NCBI GenBank assembly: GCA_016936975.1
Contig: JAFGWU010000049.1
Span: 1-53,028, forward strand
Reading direction: 5' to 3'
Length of the DNA stretch: 53,028 nucleotides
DNA from: Bacteroidales bacterium
GTDB lineage: Bacteria; Bacteroidota; Bacteroidia; Bacteroidales; GCA-2748055
Shown here: piece after piece, positions 38,365-47,790 of the stretch
Layout of the letters: every line of letters starts with the position of its first letter
Numbering within the stretch: position 1 is the stretch's first letter
Translations under genes and position numbers: made by a program
The notes under the pieces: generated by a model
Database searches by the model: none
Told to the model about the DNA's origin: nothing
The model's input: the letters and a program-made list of their open reading frames with translations, nothing else

Positions 38365-40017
38365 TCAGGTATCTTTGGTCAGTCTCTCCAGCCTTTTAAG
38401 GATCGAGAAGATGAAAGCGGCCGAAAGCAGACAGCAGACCACAAAAATCAGCCAGAGCTGCCAGAGGTCAATCCGTTCCCACATCCGGCTTCCGACAAAA
38501 AGCAGTTTGTTTCCTATGGCTGTTGCAAAGAGCCATCCTCCCTGCATCAGCCCCTGAAAACGGGGCGGTGAGACCTTGGATACGAAAGAGAGGCCCATGG
38601 GGCTCAGGTAAAGTTCTGCGATGGTTAATACCAGGTAGGTATTGATCAGCCAGTAGGGGCTGACCCGCTCCGGTGAGGGAGCGCCTCCGAGCTCTTCGGG
38701 TGAGGGCAGTCCGAAGGAGCCGAGCATGATGACCACGAATCCCAGTGCAGCCAGGAGCATCCCGATCCCAATCTTTTTTGGAGTCGAAGGTTCCGCATTC
38801 CGGTTTCTCTGCCACGCGAAGAAACCGATTATGAGCGGGGTCAGGAACACTATGAAGATCGGGTTGAACTGCTGGAATATCTCGGGTTCAATGGCATTTG
38901 TTTGTCCGGTTGAATAGGTGGTATAAAAATAATAGGTGATACCGCCGCCGACCAGGGTTAACAATGCACCGATAATCCTTTCGATCTTCCCGGAACCCTT
39001 CCGGAGCAGGTAAAAGATACCGAAGATTGCACCTATGAGCGGCAGAAGGGATTTCAGAGAGAAGAGGATCTTGGTAATGGGCCCCACTGTGCTGGCAGTG
39101 TAGTCGCGGGCGAAGAAGGAGAGGGTCAGTCCGTTCTGGTGGAAGGACATCCAGAAGAATATCACCACAATGAACACCAGCAACAGGGCGATAATCCTGG
39201 GTTTTTCCTGTGCCCATGGCATCCTGATGGCTTCCTGGGCATCTTTACTGGATTTCTTGCGATCCGGGAGCCGTTTCTTAAAGAGCAGGAAAATTATCAT
39301 ACTGATGATCATGGAAACACCTGCAACGGCAAAGGCAAAGTTATAACCGGTTGAAAAGGCATCGATGTAATCCTGCGAAAACCGGGCGACGTCGGTGATT
39401 GCACTGCCGGTCATGGCCTCTCCCATGGAGGTGAGCCTGGAGGTATCGGTGAGTGTGCCTTCAAGATACTGATTCGATAACCAGGCCAGATCGCTGTTGT
39501 AGGCAAACCCCTGACTTTTAAGGTACCAGTTACGGATGCCGTTGGCGGCGCTGGGTGCAAAAAAGGCTCCGATATTAATACCCATGTAAAAGATGTTGAA
39601 TGCGGTATCCCTTAATTTATTGTATTTGGGATCGTCATAAAGCTGACCGACTATCGCCTGGAGGTTTCCCTTGAAGAGTCCGTTTCCAAAAGCAATTACA
39701 AACAGGGCGGTAATCACGAAGCTCAGGCTTAAACCCGGAATGGACATCAGAACATAACCGGCCAGCATGGTAATAATGCCCGACAGGATGGTCCCTTTAA
39801 AATTCTGCGTTTTGTCGGCAATGAATCCTCCAATCAGTGCAAGGGCATATATAAAAAAGTAATACCAGCTGTATATGGAGCCGGCTGTATTCGCACCTAA
39901 ATTGAATCGTGCCTGTAAAAAGAATACCAGGCATGCCATCATGGTATAGAAGCCGAAACGCTCACCCATGTTGGCAAAGAATGCGACATAGAGTCCTTTT
40001 GGGTGTCCTTTGAACAT
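38365..40017 (-). CDS. POT family proton-coupled peptide transporter
   Basis: A 550-residue inner-membrane transporter of the MFS superfamily that takes up di- and tripeptides with protons. The start is the ATG at 40017 (MFKGHPKGLYVAFF), because the in-frame extension upstream is not family-like. The POT signature is intact: FFANMGERFGFYTM near the N-terminus with the ERFGFY proton-coupling motif, then INIGAFFAPSAANGIRN. About 14 hydrophobic segments are visible. With the secreted protease and PepD dipeptidase in the window it fits peptide use, although these genes are not in one operon. Confidence 0.95.
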   Translation of the reverse strand: MFKGHPKGLYVAFFANMGERFGFYTMMACLVFFLQARFNLGANTAGSIYSWYYFFIYALALIGGFIADKTQNFKGTILSGIITMLAGYVLMSIPGLSLSFVITALFVIAFGNGLFKGNLQAIVGQLYDDPKYNKLRDTAFNIFYMGINIGAFFAPSAANGIRNWYLKSQGFAYNSDLAWLSNQYLEGTLTDTSRLTSMGEAMTGSAITDVARFSQDYIDAFSTGYNFAFAVAGVSMIISMIIFLLFKKRLPDRKKSSKDAQEAIRMPWAQEKPRIIALLLVFIVVIFFWMSFHQNGLTLSFFARDYTASTVGPITKILFSLKSLLPLIGAIFGIFYLLRKGSGKIERIIGALLTLVGGGITYYFYTTYSTGQTNAIEPEIFQQFNPIFIVFLTPLIIGFFAWQRNRNAEPSTPKKIGIGMLLAALGFVVIMLGSFGLPSPEELGGAPSPERVSPYWLINTYLVLTIAELYLSPMGLSFVSKVSPPRFQGLMQGGWLFATAIGNKLLFVGSRMWERIDLWQLWLIFVVCCLLSAAFIFSILKRLERLTKDT

Positions 40018-40059
40018 AATAGTTGGTTTTAGTGAATGTTGTTTTTTTTGTAATGCAGG

Positions 40060-40067
40060 CAAATATA
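40060..40067 (-). promoter_or_regulatory. Putative POT transporter promoter -7 box
   Basis: On the minus strand this reads TATATTTG, an exact TAnnTTTG match 42 bases before the chosen ATG at 40017. It overlaps the upstream in-frame extension near 40062, so it supports the later start. Confidence 0.55.
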
Positions 40068-40170
40068 GAAATATTTTTGTGTGTTGGATAACCGGAAATA
40101 TGTTATGAAAATACTTTTCTTAACTGGATGAACGAAATGCCGTATATTCTGTCAATCCCTTAATTTTATT

Positions 40171-40178
40171 TAAATTTG
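40171..40178 (+). promoter_or_regulatory. Putative promoter -7 box of the NAD(P)HX repair gene
   Basis: TAAATTTG matches TAnnTTTG, 16 bases before the ATG at 40195, implying a very short leader. Confidence 0.55.
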
Positions 40179-40194
40179 AAAAAACGGTTTTAAG

Positions 40195-41733
40195 ATGAAG
40201 ATATTCACATCCGGACAGGTTCGTGAAATAGACAGTTATACCATTGAGCATGAACCCACCGAATCCATTGATCTGATGGAACGGGCCGCCGATCGTCTGA
40301 ACAGCTGGTACGTCCGTCATTTTCAGATCAACCGGCGGGTAGTGATTTTTGCAGGGCCGGGCAATAACGGTGGCGATGCGTTGGCACTGGCCAGGAAACT
40401 TTCCGAAAGGCAGTACCGGGTTCTTAGCCTCCCTGTTGATCTCGGTGGAGGGTTATCCGGAAATTGCCGTATTAACCTGGACCGGTTGAAAGAGCAGGGA
40501 ATCTCTGAAATAAGAACCATTGCCTCGGTCCGGGATATTCCCGAAATCAATCAAACAAACGTCATTGTCGACGGCATCTTTGGGTCCGGGCTAACACGCA
40601 CGGTTACCGGTGCGGCAGCTGAAATGATACGCTTCATCAACGGTTCGGGGGCCACGGTGGTATCCATCGATATTCCGTCGGGATTATTCGGGGAAGATAA
40701 CCGGACCAATGATTATACTTCCATTGTCCGGGCGGATTATACGCTTACTTTCCAGTTCCCGTTCCGCTCCTTTTTCTTTAAAGAGAATGCCCCTTTTGTC
40801 GGATGCTGGACTGTTCTGGACATCCGGTTGCATCCCGTTAAGGTCGGGCTCACCCAGACGGACTACCGGACCCTTGAACGGGAAGATGTACGGGGGATCC
40901 TGTCGGAACGGGAGATCTTTTCGCATAAGGGAACCTATGGACATGCCCTGCTTATCTGTGGTTCCTACGGAATGATGGGGGCGGCGGTCCTTTCAGCCCG
41001 GGCCTGCCTGCGTGGCGGGGCGGGACTGGTGACCCTGCATGTACCGAAATCCGGGGTCGATATTGTACAGACCGCTGTTCCCGAAGCCATTGTCAGTCCT
41101 GATAGCTCAGAGACTGTTTTTACCGGTGATCCTGGCACCGATAACTTTCAATCTGTGGGAATAGGACCCGGAATAGGGCAGGGAGAGAAGACCTGCCAGG
41201 CACTTTATGCCCTCCTCAGCAGTGTGAAGGTTCCGCTGGTGATCGATGCGGATGCGATCAATATCCTGGCCGAACACCGGGAGTGGATCGGCCAGGTACC
41301 ACCGGGATCCATTCTGACTCCGCATCCGAAAGAGTTTGACCGCCTGGCGGGAGATTCCGGTACCGGCTATGAAAGACATCTGAAACAGATTGCGTTTTCC
41401 GCCAGACACGGGGTTATTGTGATCCTGAAAGGGGCTTATACGGGGATTTCAGAACCCGGGGGCGGATACTTCTTCAATACCACAGGAAATCCCGGAATGG
41501 CCACGGGTGGGAGCGGGGATGTCCTGACGGGATTGATTGCTTCTTTGCTTGCGCAGGGAGTGAGTGCGACGGATGCTGCCCTTCTGGCGGTCTATGTTCA
41601 CGGTCTTGCCGGAGACCTGGCCTCAGAATCCCGGGGCGAAGAGGCAATGATTGCAGGAGATATCGTGGAGATGCTGGGTGCTGCTTTCATGCAGGTGAAG
41701 AGGAAACCGATGGGCGAATCATCAAGAAAATGA
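40195..41733 (+). CDS. nnr: Bifunctional NAD(P)HX epimerase/dehydratase
   Basis: A 512-residue repair enzyme that restores damaged, hydrated NADH and NADPH. The N-terminal half (about 1-215) is the YjeF-type epimerase, with VIFAGPGNNGGDALALARKL and VDGIFGSGL, then VSIDIPSGL. The C-terminal half (about 220-510) is the ADP-dependent dehydratase with a ribokinase-like fold, showing KGTYGHALLICGSYGMMGAA, IDADAIN, LTPHPKEFDRL and the catalytic loop GGSGDVLTG. Fusion of the two activities is the usual bacterial form. It has its own promoter box. DUF4831 follows 28 bases downstream. Confidence 0.97.
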   Translation: MKIFTSGQVREIDSYTIEHEPTESIDLMERAADRLNSWYVRHFQINRRVVIFAGPGNNGGDALALARKLSERQYRVLSLPVDLGGGLSGNCRINLDRLKEQGISEIRTIASVRDIPEINQTNVIVDGIFGSGLTRTVTGAAAEMIRFINGSGATVVSIDIPSGLFGEDNRTNDYTSIVRADYTLTFQFPFRSFFFKENAPFVGCWTVLDIRLHPVKVGLTQTDYRTLEREDVRGILSEREIFSHKGTYGHALLICGSYGMMGAAVLSARACLRGGAGLVTLHVPKSGVDIVQTAVPEAIVSPDSSETVFTGDPGTDNFQSVGIGPGIGQGEKTCQALYALLSSVKVPLVIDADAINILAEHREWIGQVPPGSILTPHPKEFDRLAGDSGTGYERHLKQIAFSARHGVIVILKGAYTGISEPGGGYFFNTTGNPGMATGGSGDVLTGLIASLLAQGVSATDAALLAVYVHGLAGDLASESRGEEAMIAGDIVEMLGAAFMQVKRKPMGESSRK

Positions 41734-41761
41734 TACGGAGGTTGAAGTTGTTTTAATTTAA

Positions 41762-42889
41762 ATGCCAAATATACGTATGAAATATATTAAATATCTGATA
41801 ATCCTTGTACTTCTTGAATGGGGATGTGGCTCCTCAAACCGTATGCAGGTTACCAGGCTCGGATTTGAGCCGGAAGAGGTTCAGGAAAGCATTATGTATG
41901 CATTACCCCAGACGGTGCTGAAGATTACCCTGCATTATCAGCAGTCGGTTTTTATTCCGGGACCCTATGCCGTGTATGGAGAGAAATTCCTTGGGATTAA
42001 AGAGTGCATCACCGAGCGCCAGGAGGAGTGGACCATCACTGGTGCTGACATTACCAGTTTCATTGAAACCGATCCGGATCATTATTATGTTATCAATGTG
42101 CTATCGGGAACCCTTCCCGCTGAACCTTTCGAACAGCTGGTGCGGAGCGGTTATATCTCCGGGGGAAGCATCGAGGTGAATGAAGCGTTCCAGGTTCCAC
42201 GGGAGGGCCGGTTTATCCAGAAACGGAACCTTTACCCTGACGTGACCACCGAGTCGTATACCGACCAGAGGGTGGAAACCATGTATAAAACCATTATCAC
42301 GGATACCTCATTTGTCAGGGTACCGGTTAGCCGGACGGTACTGGAACGGAAAACGGCTGAAAAAAAAGCTGAGGAAGCGGCCAATTTCATACTCGAACTG
42401 CGGTTGAACCGTTTTGAGCTGGTTTCTGGTTATATTGAAGTCTTCCCGGCCGGGGAGGCTATGGAGGCGACCCTGAAGAAGATGGATGAGCTTGAAGAGG
42501 ATTATCTCTCTCTGTTCACGGGAAAACAGTTCACCCGCTCCTTCTCAAGGGATTTTTATATCGTACCCGGTTCGGATGATAAGCCGGCGGAGGTTCGGCT
42601 GACCCGTTTCTCCCCGCTCAGGGGATTCTATTCTTCCGGGGGGACCGAGGGGATACCGGTTATGGTAGAGACTATTCCTGCCGGAAAAACAAAGGGTTTG
42701 CGCAATCTCATGCCCCGGAATCCGGAAGAGGAGAAATACAATTTGATTTATTACCGCATTCCCGATGTAGCGGATGTTTGTGTTAAATGGAACGGGGAAA
42801 CCGTTCACTGCCAGCGGATGAATATATTCCAGCTCGGGGCCCTGACTTCCGTTCCGGTACCTGAATCCGATAAAAAACCCCTGCGCTGA
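41762..42889 (+). CDS. DUF4831 family lipoprotein
   Basis: A 375-residue protein; starting at the ATG at 41777 would give 370 and a tighter signal peptide (MKYIKYLIILVLLEWGC). The cysteine in EWGC suggests a lipoprotein, though the lipobox is weak. The body matches DUF4831, including YALPQTVLKITLHYQQ, the glycine-rich loop after YAVYGEKFLG, and TFV-type strands around YKTIITDTSFVRVPVSRTV. No function is known to me. Its last bases contain the terminator of the convergent gene. Confidence 0.87.
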   Translation: MPNIRMKYIKYLIILVLLEWGCGSSNRMQVTRLGFEPEEVQESIMYALPQTVLKITLHYQQSVFIPGPYAVYGEKFLGIKECITERQEEWTITGADITSFIETDPDHYYVINVLSGTLPAEPFEQLVRSGYISGGSIEVNEAFQVPREGRFIQKRNLYPDVTTESYTDQRVETMYKTIITDTSFVRVPVSRTVLERKTAEKKAEEAANFILELRLNRFELVSGYIEVFPAGEAMEATLKKMDELEEDYLSLFTGKQFTRSFSRDFYIVPGSDDKPAEVRLTRFSPLRGFYSSGGTEGIPVMVETIPAGKTKGLRNLMPRNPEEEKYNLIYYRIPDVADVCVKWNGETVHCQRMNIFQLGALTSVPVPESDKKPLR

Positions 42890-42900
42890 GAGCACAGGGG
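42872..42900 (-). terminator. Intrinsic terminator of the small T9SS gene
   Basis: Read on the minus strand, CCCCTGTGCT and AGCGCAGGGG form a 10-bp stem with one mismatch around a short CTC loop, followed by six T bases (A at 42872-42877). It follows the stop at 42921 by about 20 bases and lies partly inside the end of the convergent DUF4831 coding region. Confidence 0.85.
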
Positions 42901-42920
42901 CGGAAGACCAACGTCCGATC

Positions 42921-43421
42921 CTATATCTTTCGAATGCTCAACACCCTCATCTGGGTCCTGTCGGGGGTGTAGATTTTGAAGAAATAGATCCCATATTTAT
43001 ATTCTGCCATTTCAATGGTCAGAATGTCACCGGGTTTGACGGACTTATGCTGTTTCAGGTCGATGGTCCGGCCGGTCACATCCTGTATCTCGATCCAGAA
43101 ATCATCCGTCCGTTTCAGGTCAAACTGAATCATGAGTTCTTCCCGGACCGGATTCGGATAAGCCTTGATGTTCCAGTCGATCACCTCGTTCAGGTTGATG
43201 GATGTTCCGATCGTATAGGGTTGCTGGAATCCCTGCGTGAGGATCAGGTTATCGCCGTAAAGGGTGGTAACTGCCACTTCACCGAGAGTCCATGATATGC
43301 TAATGTCTCCGCCCTGCTCAAATCCGCCTGCGGATGCAATCACGGTAGGAGACAGGGTTACCTGGGCACCCAGTATCTGAACCAGGAAAAAACTGGCGAA
43401 AAGGGATATAATCCGTTTCAT
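42921..43421 (-). CDS. Small T9SS type A sorting-domain protein
   Basis: A 166-residue secreted protein from the ATG at 43421 (MKRIISLFASFFLVQ), which starts a clear signal peptide. A short region of about 60 residues (SPTVIASAGGFEQGGDIS and WTLGEVAVTTL) precedes a type IX sorting domain that opens AYPNPVREELMIQFDL and ends MRVLSIRKI. There is almost no cargo, so it may be a small structural surface protein. Such minimal proteins are common in Bacteroidota. A terminator follows it. The pepD stop lies 157 bases upstream. Confidence 0.9.
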   Translation of the reverse strand: MKRIISLFASFFLVQILGAQVTLSPTVIASAGGFEQGGDISISWTLGEVAVTTLYGDNLILTQGFQQPYTIGTSINLNEVIDWNIKAYPNPVREELMIQFDLKRTDDFWIEIQDVTGRTIDLKQHKSVKPGDILTIEMAEYKYGIYFFKIYTPDRTQMRVLSIRKI

Positions 43422-43578
43422 GGTTTTATTATTTACAGGCAAGTTCCGAAAAATCCGGTTCTGATTCAAGGTTTTAATAAAAAATTTTTAACAGAATCCA
43501 CACCGGTCATTCCTTCCCTTACAGAAAGAACTGCAAAATTACCTTAAAGGTTGCGTGGGTCACGGATAATCCCGGAAA

Positions 43579-45036
43579 TTATTTCACGGGGACGGCATCC
43601 AGAATGGCAACCAGGAATTTCCAGAACTTATAAACGGTTTCAATGTTGACCTTTTCGTCAGGTGAATGCGGAAACCGTATGGTTGGTCCGAAAGAGATCA
43701 TATCGAGGTTCGGATAGACACCGCCCAGGAGCCCGCATTCGAGTCCGGCATGAATGGCCTTTATTTTCGGGATTTTTCCGAATTTTTCATGGTAGACCTC
43801 CTGGCAGGTCTTCAGGATCAGGGATTCCATATTGGGTTTCCATCCCGGGTAGTTACCGCTCAGCTGAACATCCGCATCGATGAGATGAAAAACGGCGGCT
43901 ATTTTCCAGGCAGTTGCTTCCTTGGCGGAATCAACAGAGCTCCTGGTGAGGGAGATCGCTTCAAAAGCGCCCTCCTCTGCCCTGACGATTGCCAGGTTGC
44001 TGGAGGTTTCCACGAGTCCCTCCACAGAGCTGCTCATCCGCTGGACTCCGTTCGGGCAGGCGAAGACGGCACGAATGAGCCTGTACTGTTCCTTCTCAAC
44101 AATGACCTTCCCGGGCAGGGTGGTTTTTTCGCAGGTGAACGACAGATTCGGTTCTGCTTCCGCAAATTCAAGCCTGTACATGCGCTCATAATTTTCCACG
44201 TATGCCGCAAAATCACCGGCTGTTTTTTCCGGAACGGCAACCAGGGCAGTGGCTTCCCTGGGGATGGCATTTCTCAGATCCCCCCCTGACGCCTTTGAGA
44301 GACGTATCTTGAGGTCTGCTTCGGCCTGCATCAGGAACCGGAAAAGGAGTTTATTGGCATTGGCACGCCCCAGGTTGATATCCAGCCCGGAGTGTCCGCC
44401 CCTGAGCCCTTTTATCACCACCCTGTAACCGCTCATTTCCTTCGGAGTGGGTTCCAATCCGATCGAACGCCTGGCCACCACATCCACACCTCCGGCACAA
44501 CCTACATAGAGTTCTCCTTCATCTTCCGAGTCCATGTTAATAAGAATATCGGCTTTGAGAAGCCCGGGCTTAAGATTGAAAGCCCCGGTCATTCCGGTTT
44601 CCTCATCCACGGTAAACAGCGCTTCGAGCGGGCCATGTTTGACTGTTTTTGACTCCAGGACCGCCATCGCTGCAGCCACCCCGATCCCGTTATCCGAGCC
44701 GAGCGTGGTCCCATCGGCTGTCACCCAGTCGCCATCGATAAGGGTCACGATGGGATCTTTTTCAAAATTGAAATTCTTATCGCTGTTTTTCTGGGGTACC
44801 ATATCGAGGTGTCCCTGGAGGCAGACGCATTTCCTGTTTTCATACCCCGGGGTGGCCGGTTTTTTGATTATGACGTTTCCGGTATCATCAACAATGGTTT
44901 CCAGTCCGAGGTTTTTCCCGAACTTCCTCATGTATTCAATAACCTCTTTTTCCTTTTTGGAGGGTCTGGGAATCTGCGTAAGGCTGTGAAAATGTTTCCA
45001 GACCTCATTTGGTTTCAAATCCTTAATTGTGCTCAT
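43579..45036 (-). CDS. pepD: Aminoacyl-histidine dipeptidase (cytosol non-specific dipeptidase)
   Basis: PepD is a zinc enzyme of the M20 family that splits dipeptides such as beta-Ala-His and many Xaa-His. The 485 residues match the family length. Zinc-site segments are visible: LQGHLDMVPQ, the bridging aspartate in TLGSDNGIG, and the catalytic pair in VDEETGMTGAFNL. HAGLECGLLGG near the C-terminus is also characteristic. No signal peptide is seen, so it acts in the cytoplasm, downstream of peptide import. The MFS gene upstream on the same strand is 126 bases away. Confidence 0.97.
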   Translation of the reverse strand: MSTIKDLKPNEVWKHFHSLTQIPRPSKKEKEVIEYMRKFGKNLGLETIVDDTGNVIIKKPATPGYENRKCVCLQGHLDMVPQKNSDKNFNFEKDPIVTLIDGDWVTADGTTLGSDNGIGVAAAMAVLESKTVKHGPLEALFTVDEETGMTGAFNLKPGLLKADILINMDSEDEGELYVGCAGGVDVVARRSIGLEPTPKEMSGYRVVIKGLRGGHSGLDINLGRANANKLLFRFLMQAEADLKIRLSKASGGDLRNAIPREATALVAVPEKTAGDFAAYVENYERMYRLEFAEAEPNLSFTCEKTTLPGKVIVEKEQYRLIRAVFACPNGVQRMSSSVEGLVETSSNLAIVRAEEGAFEAISLTRSSVDSAKEATAWKIAAVFHLIDADVQLSGNYPGWKPNMESLILKTCQEVYHEKFGKIPKIKAIHAGLECGLLGGVYPNLDMISFGPTIRFPHSPDEKVNIETVYKFWKFLVAILDAVPVK

Positions 45037-45162
45037 GTTATATTATGTTTTTAATGATGACAGGCAACTGTTCAACCAGGTGCACCTCAATAATTTACTG
45101 TATCAAACCTGCCGGTTGGCCATCCGGCTTTTCATTTTTTTCCAGGCTCTTCCAACCCCCTT

Positions 45163-46734
45163 CTATTCAGGTGTCACCCCGGAAGGGAGTTCGAGGCCGA
45201 ATTTTTGTTTTGCATCCGCCTTCCTGAGCTGAAAGGCCAGGAAGATAGAGATGATTCCCAGCACTACCAGCATAAAAATCGGGATGGTATAGTTGTAATT
45301 CATCTCACCTGCCCGAATGGCTTCCAGATCGTTACGGTTGACCAGGTCGAGTACTGCCCCGATACCCCAGAAGAAGAGCAGTAAACCCCAGTTCTGGATG
45401 GTGAACATGGACGCATAGGCCGTTCCAAGCCGTTTTTCCGCGACAATCTTTGCCACGGAGGGCCACATGGCTGCAGGTACAAGAGAAAACGCAATCCCCA
45501 GGCTCAGCAGTCCGAAATAGCCCAGGACCACATTGTTAAACAGCGAAAGCGAGATGTGGGCAAATATTAGCAGGAGGGCTCCGAGTATCATCAATGAAGC
45601 CGCTTTTCCTTTCTTATCAACATAGTTGCCGAAAATAGGGGTGAACAAAATTGTGCCCATCGGGATCAAGCTGGCTGTTTTTGGTCCGTTCTGGAGCCAT
45701 ATCGAAAGCGTTCCCCACAATCCTTTCAGGAACAAAACGAATAAAGCGGCGATCAGGACCATCGAACCAATCTTCCAGCCCCGGTTTTTAATCCTTGAAG
45801 GGACCATCGAAAAAGCAAGTCCGAAGAGGAACAGCCCCAGGTAAATGGATACAGTGCCCAGTGACTGATTTCCGAAAGGACTGAAGTAGTTTGCATTTGC
45901 GGGGAGATCATAGCTGAACCCGAATTTATTTACGAGCAGGTCGGGTGCATACTGTATGAACGGGAAGACCGCCGCATAAAACGATACGCACAGAAGAGCT
46001 ATAAACATAAAGGAGCGGTTTTTAACGAGAGCGATGAGGTCTGCAAACCTGAAATCATCCTCAGCTTCCGCAATCCCGCTTTCAAGCCGGATCTTTTTGT
46101 CCTGTTTGTCAATGGTATAATCGAATACCGTGTAAATAAGAAATACAATGAGGGATATCCCGATCAGGGTTGCGGCAAAAGCTACTGCCGGAGGAACACT
46201 GCCATGCCCGATGTCGATGGATAAGGCCAGTCCCATGGCTGAACCCAGACGTCCGAAACCCATGTTGATGGCCATGGCCAGTGCGAGCTCATACCCTTTG
46301 AACCATTTCACCACCGTCCGGGTTGAGACGACACAGACCACTTCCAGACCTGATCCAAAAAGGATTCGTCCGAGAATCATCATGTTCAGCTGAATCCGGT
46401 GGTTGTCCCCGAATACCCCGTAAGCTGCCAGGGCAGTGATGGCGGCCCCCAGGGTGGCCAGGGAACCAAAAATGATCCCTGCCCTACGGATTCCCCATTT
46501 ATCAAGAATCACCCCGCCAACGATGATCATCCCGAAAATATTGGCGATGGTTGTCAGACCGATCAGCCGCCCGAATTCTTCGCTGGTAAAGCCCATTTCA
46601 CTTTCCATCAATCCCTTCAGTCCCCCGAAGAAATCCTGGAACCAGTATGTCGAAAGCATTAACATACTTACCAGTACGAGCATTAACCAGCGCATGGGCG
46701 CTGAGTCCCTTAAAGTTTTTCTTACCGCTTCCAT
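45163..46734 (-). CDS. Major facilitator superfamily transporter
   Basis: A 523-residue inner-membrane transporter with about 12 hydrophobic segments and a central cytoplasmic loop near residues 205-230. MFS-type signatures include GGVILDKWGIRRAGIIFG after the second helix and GNYVDKKGKAASLMILGALL in the second half. It resembles nitrate/oxalate-type porters in general pattern, but I cannot name a substrate. It has a TACTTTTG promoter box just upstream. Co-transcription with pepD is possible but not shown. Confidence 0.9.
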   Translation of the reverse strand: MEAVRKTLRDSAPMRWLMLVLVSMLMLSTYWFQDFFGGLKGLMESEMGFTSEEFGRLIGLTTIANIFGMIIVGGVILDKWGIRRAGIIFGSLATLGAAITALAAYGVFGDNHRIQLNMMILGRILFGSGLEVVCVVSTRTVVKWFKGYELALAMAINMGFGRLGSAMGLALSIDIGHGSVPPAVAFAATLIGISLIVFLIYTVFDYTIDKQDKKIRLESGIAEAEDDFRFADLIALVKNRSFMFIALLCVSFYAAVFPFIQYAPDLLVNKFGFSYDLPANANYFSPFGNQSLGTVSIYLGLFLFGLAFSMVPSRIKNRGWKIGSMVLIAALFVLFLKGLWGTLSIWLQNGPKTASLIPMGTILFTPIFGNYVDKKGKAASLMILGALLLIFAHISLSLFNNVVLGYFGLLSLGIAFSLVPAAMWPSVAKIVAEKRLGTAYASMFTIQNWGLLLFFWGIGAVLDLVNRNDLEAIRAGEMNYNYTIPIFMLVVLGIISIFLAFQLRKADAKQKFGLELPSGVTPE

Positions 46735-46760
46735 GTATAGAGTTTTAAATTTTTGAAACT

Positions 46761-46768
46761 CAAAAGTA
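46761..46768 (-). promoter_or_regulatory. Putative MFS transporter promoter -7 box
   Basis: On the minus strand this reads TACTTTTG, an exact TAnnTTTG match 26 bases before the MFS start. Confidence 0.5.
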
Positions 46769-46908
46769 AAAAAAATATTGAGGGCTGGTTCATTTGTAAA
46801 ACATAATGACCGGGAAAATGATAGTTATCCTTTGTTGCATGCCAGGGAAGCGGAGAGGTGGTATTCTATTACGGAAGCCATTGGATTGAATCAGAAAGAA
46901 CCGGAGGA

Positions 46909-47580
46909 TTAACCAGTCTGATACCGCCCGGCAAGTTCGCGGAATTCCCGCATCAGTTCGACCCTGAACGATTCCGGCTCCAGGACCAGCGCATCTTTCC
47001 CCAGACCCAGAATCAGCGATTTGAATTCATAGGTCGGATGGACCCTGAAACTGAAAATGACCTCGTTATCGTTCTCCTCCAGAAGATTCTGACTGGGGTG
47101 CCAGGGACTGGATATTAAATATTGTGCCTGCGTTTTCTGCACGGCCAACCTGATAAGGGAAGGTGGGCCCTCCGGGACGATGATGCCAATGCTGTGCTTA
47201 AAATATTCACCGGCATCAAAGTTTTTGTCAATATAGGGGATCCCCTCCGCGTCCTGGATATCCCTGATCCGGTCCAGTGCATAGGTTCTCACCTGCTCCC
47301 GGTAGGCATTCAATCCGACCAGGTACCACCGGAACCTGTACTCTTTCAGCAGGTAGGGATGGACATCCGCAAAATATGGCCTATCCTCATAAAACGGGTG
47401 ATAATAGAGCTTCAGCACCTTCCTGTTCCGGATGGCCCCGATAATGGTTTCAAGATATTGCGTGCCCGCCACTTCGATAGTCTTTTCAAACTGAATGAAT
47501 GGCTGGTCTTTATAGGTCTCATACAGTTCGGCCAGGTGCGCATGGATCTGAATCTCTTTTCTGGTATAGGACATGATCAT
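46909..47580 (-). CDS. WYL-domain protein lacking a DNA-binding domain
   Basis: A 223-residue protein from the ATG at 47580 (or 47574). The WYL domain is clear: IIGAIRNRKVLKLYYHPFY, HPYLLKEYRFRWYLVGLNAY (the W-Y-L core), then TYALDRI. The C-terminal WCX extension follows to the stop. Full regulators of this type in Bacteroidota are about 320-350 residues and begin with a helix-turn-helix of about 110 residues that is absent here. The 210 bases upstream contain no recognisable remnant. It could be a 5'-truncated regulator or a stand-alone ligand-sensing domain. Confidence 0.85.
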   Translation of the reverse strand: MIMSYTRKEIQIHAHLAELYETYKDQPFIQFEKTIEVAGTQYLETIIGAIRNRKVLKLYYHPFYEDRPYFADVHPYLLKEYRFRWYLVGLNAYREQVRTYALDRIRDIQDAEGIPYIDKNFDAGEYFKHSIGIIVPEGPPSLIRLAVQKTQAQYLISSPWHPSQNLLEENDNEVIFSFRVHPTYEFKSLILGLGKDALVLEPESFRVELMREFRELAGRYQTG

Positions 47581-47790
47581 AAAATTTGTTGTTTCTTAAA
47601 GGTAGGCATTTAAAATCAAAGAAATTGTACTCCTTGCCGGTGCCCTGAAAATTTTGAGGAGAGCAGGATGAAGCGCAGGCGGGGATGTATGAGATATTAA
47701 ATTAAGCCTGTTTTTGCGATCTTTTTGGTTCAGGAGGCCGTTTATTATGACATAATTCATTAATTTGGAACGCGGGATTCCGGCGAAAAT

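Noticed and set aside
43666..44289. Plus-strand open frame of 207 codons
   Set aside because: It is antisense to the intact pepD gene and shows no domain pattern.
45111..45140. GCCGG/CCGGC hairpin followed by T bases on the plus strand
   Set aside because: The stem is only 5 bp, the loop is long, and no plus-strand gene lies upstream. Both neighbouring genes are on the minus strand.
47581..47790. Frameshifted helix-turn-helix remnant upstream of the WYL gene
   Set aside because: Reading the minus strand in all frames gave no segment resembling a winged-helix domain.
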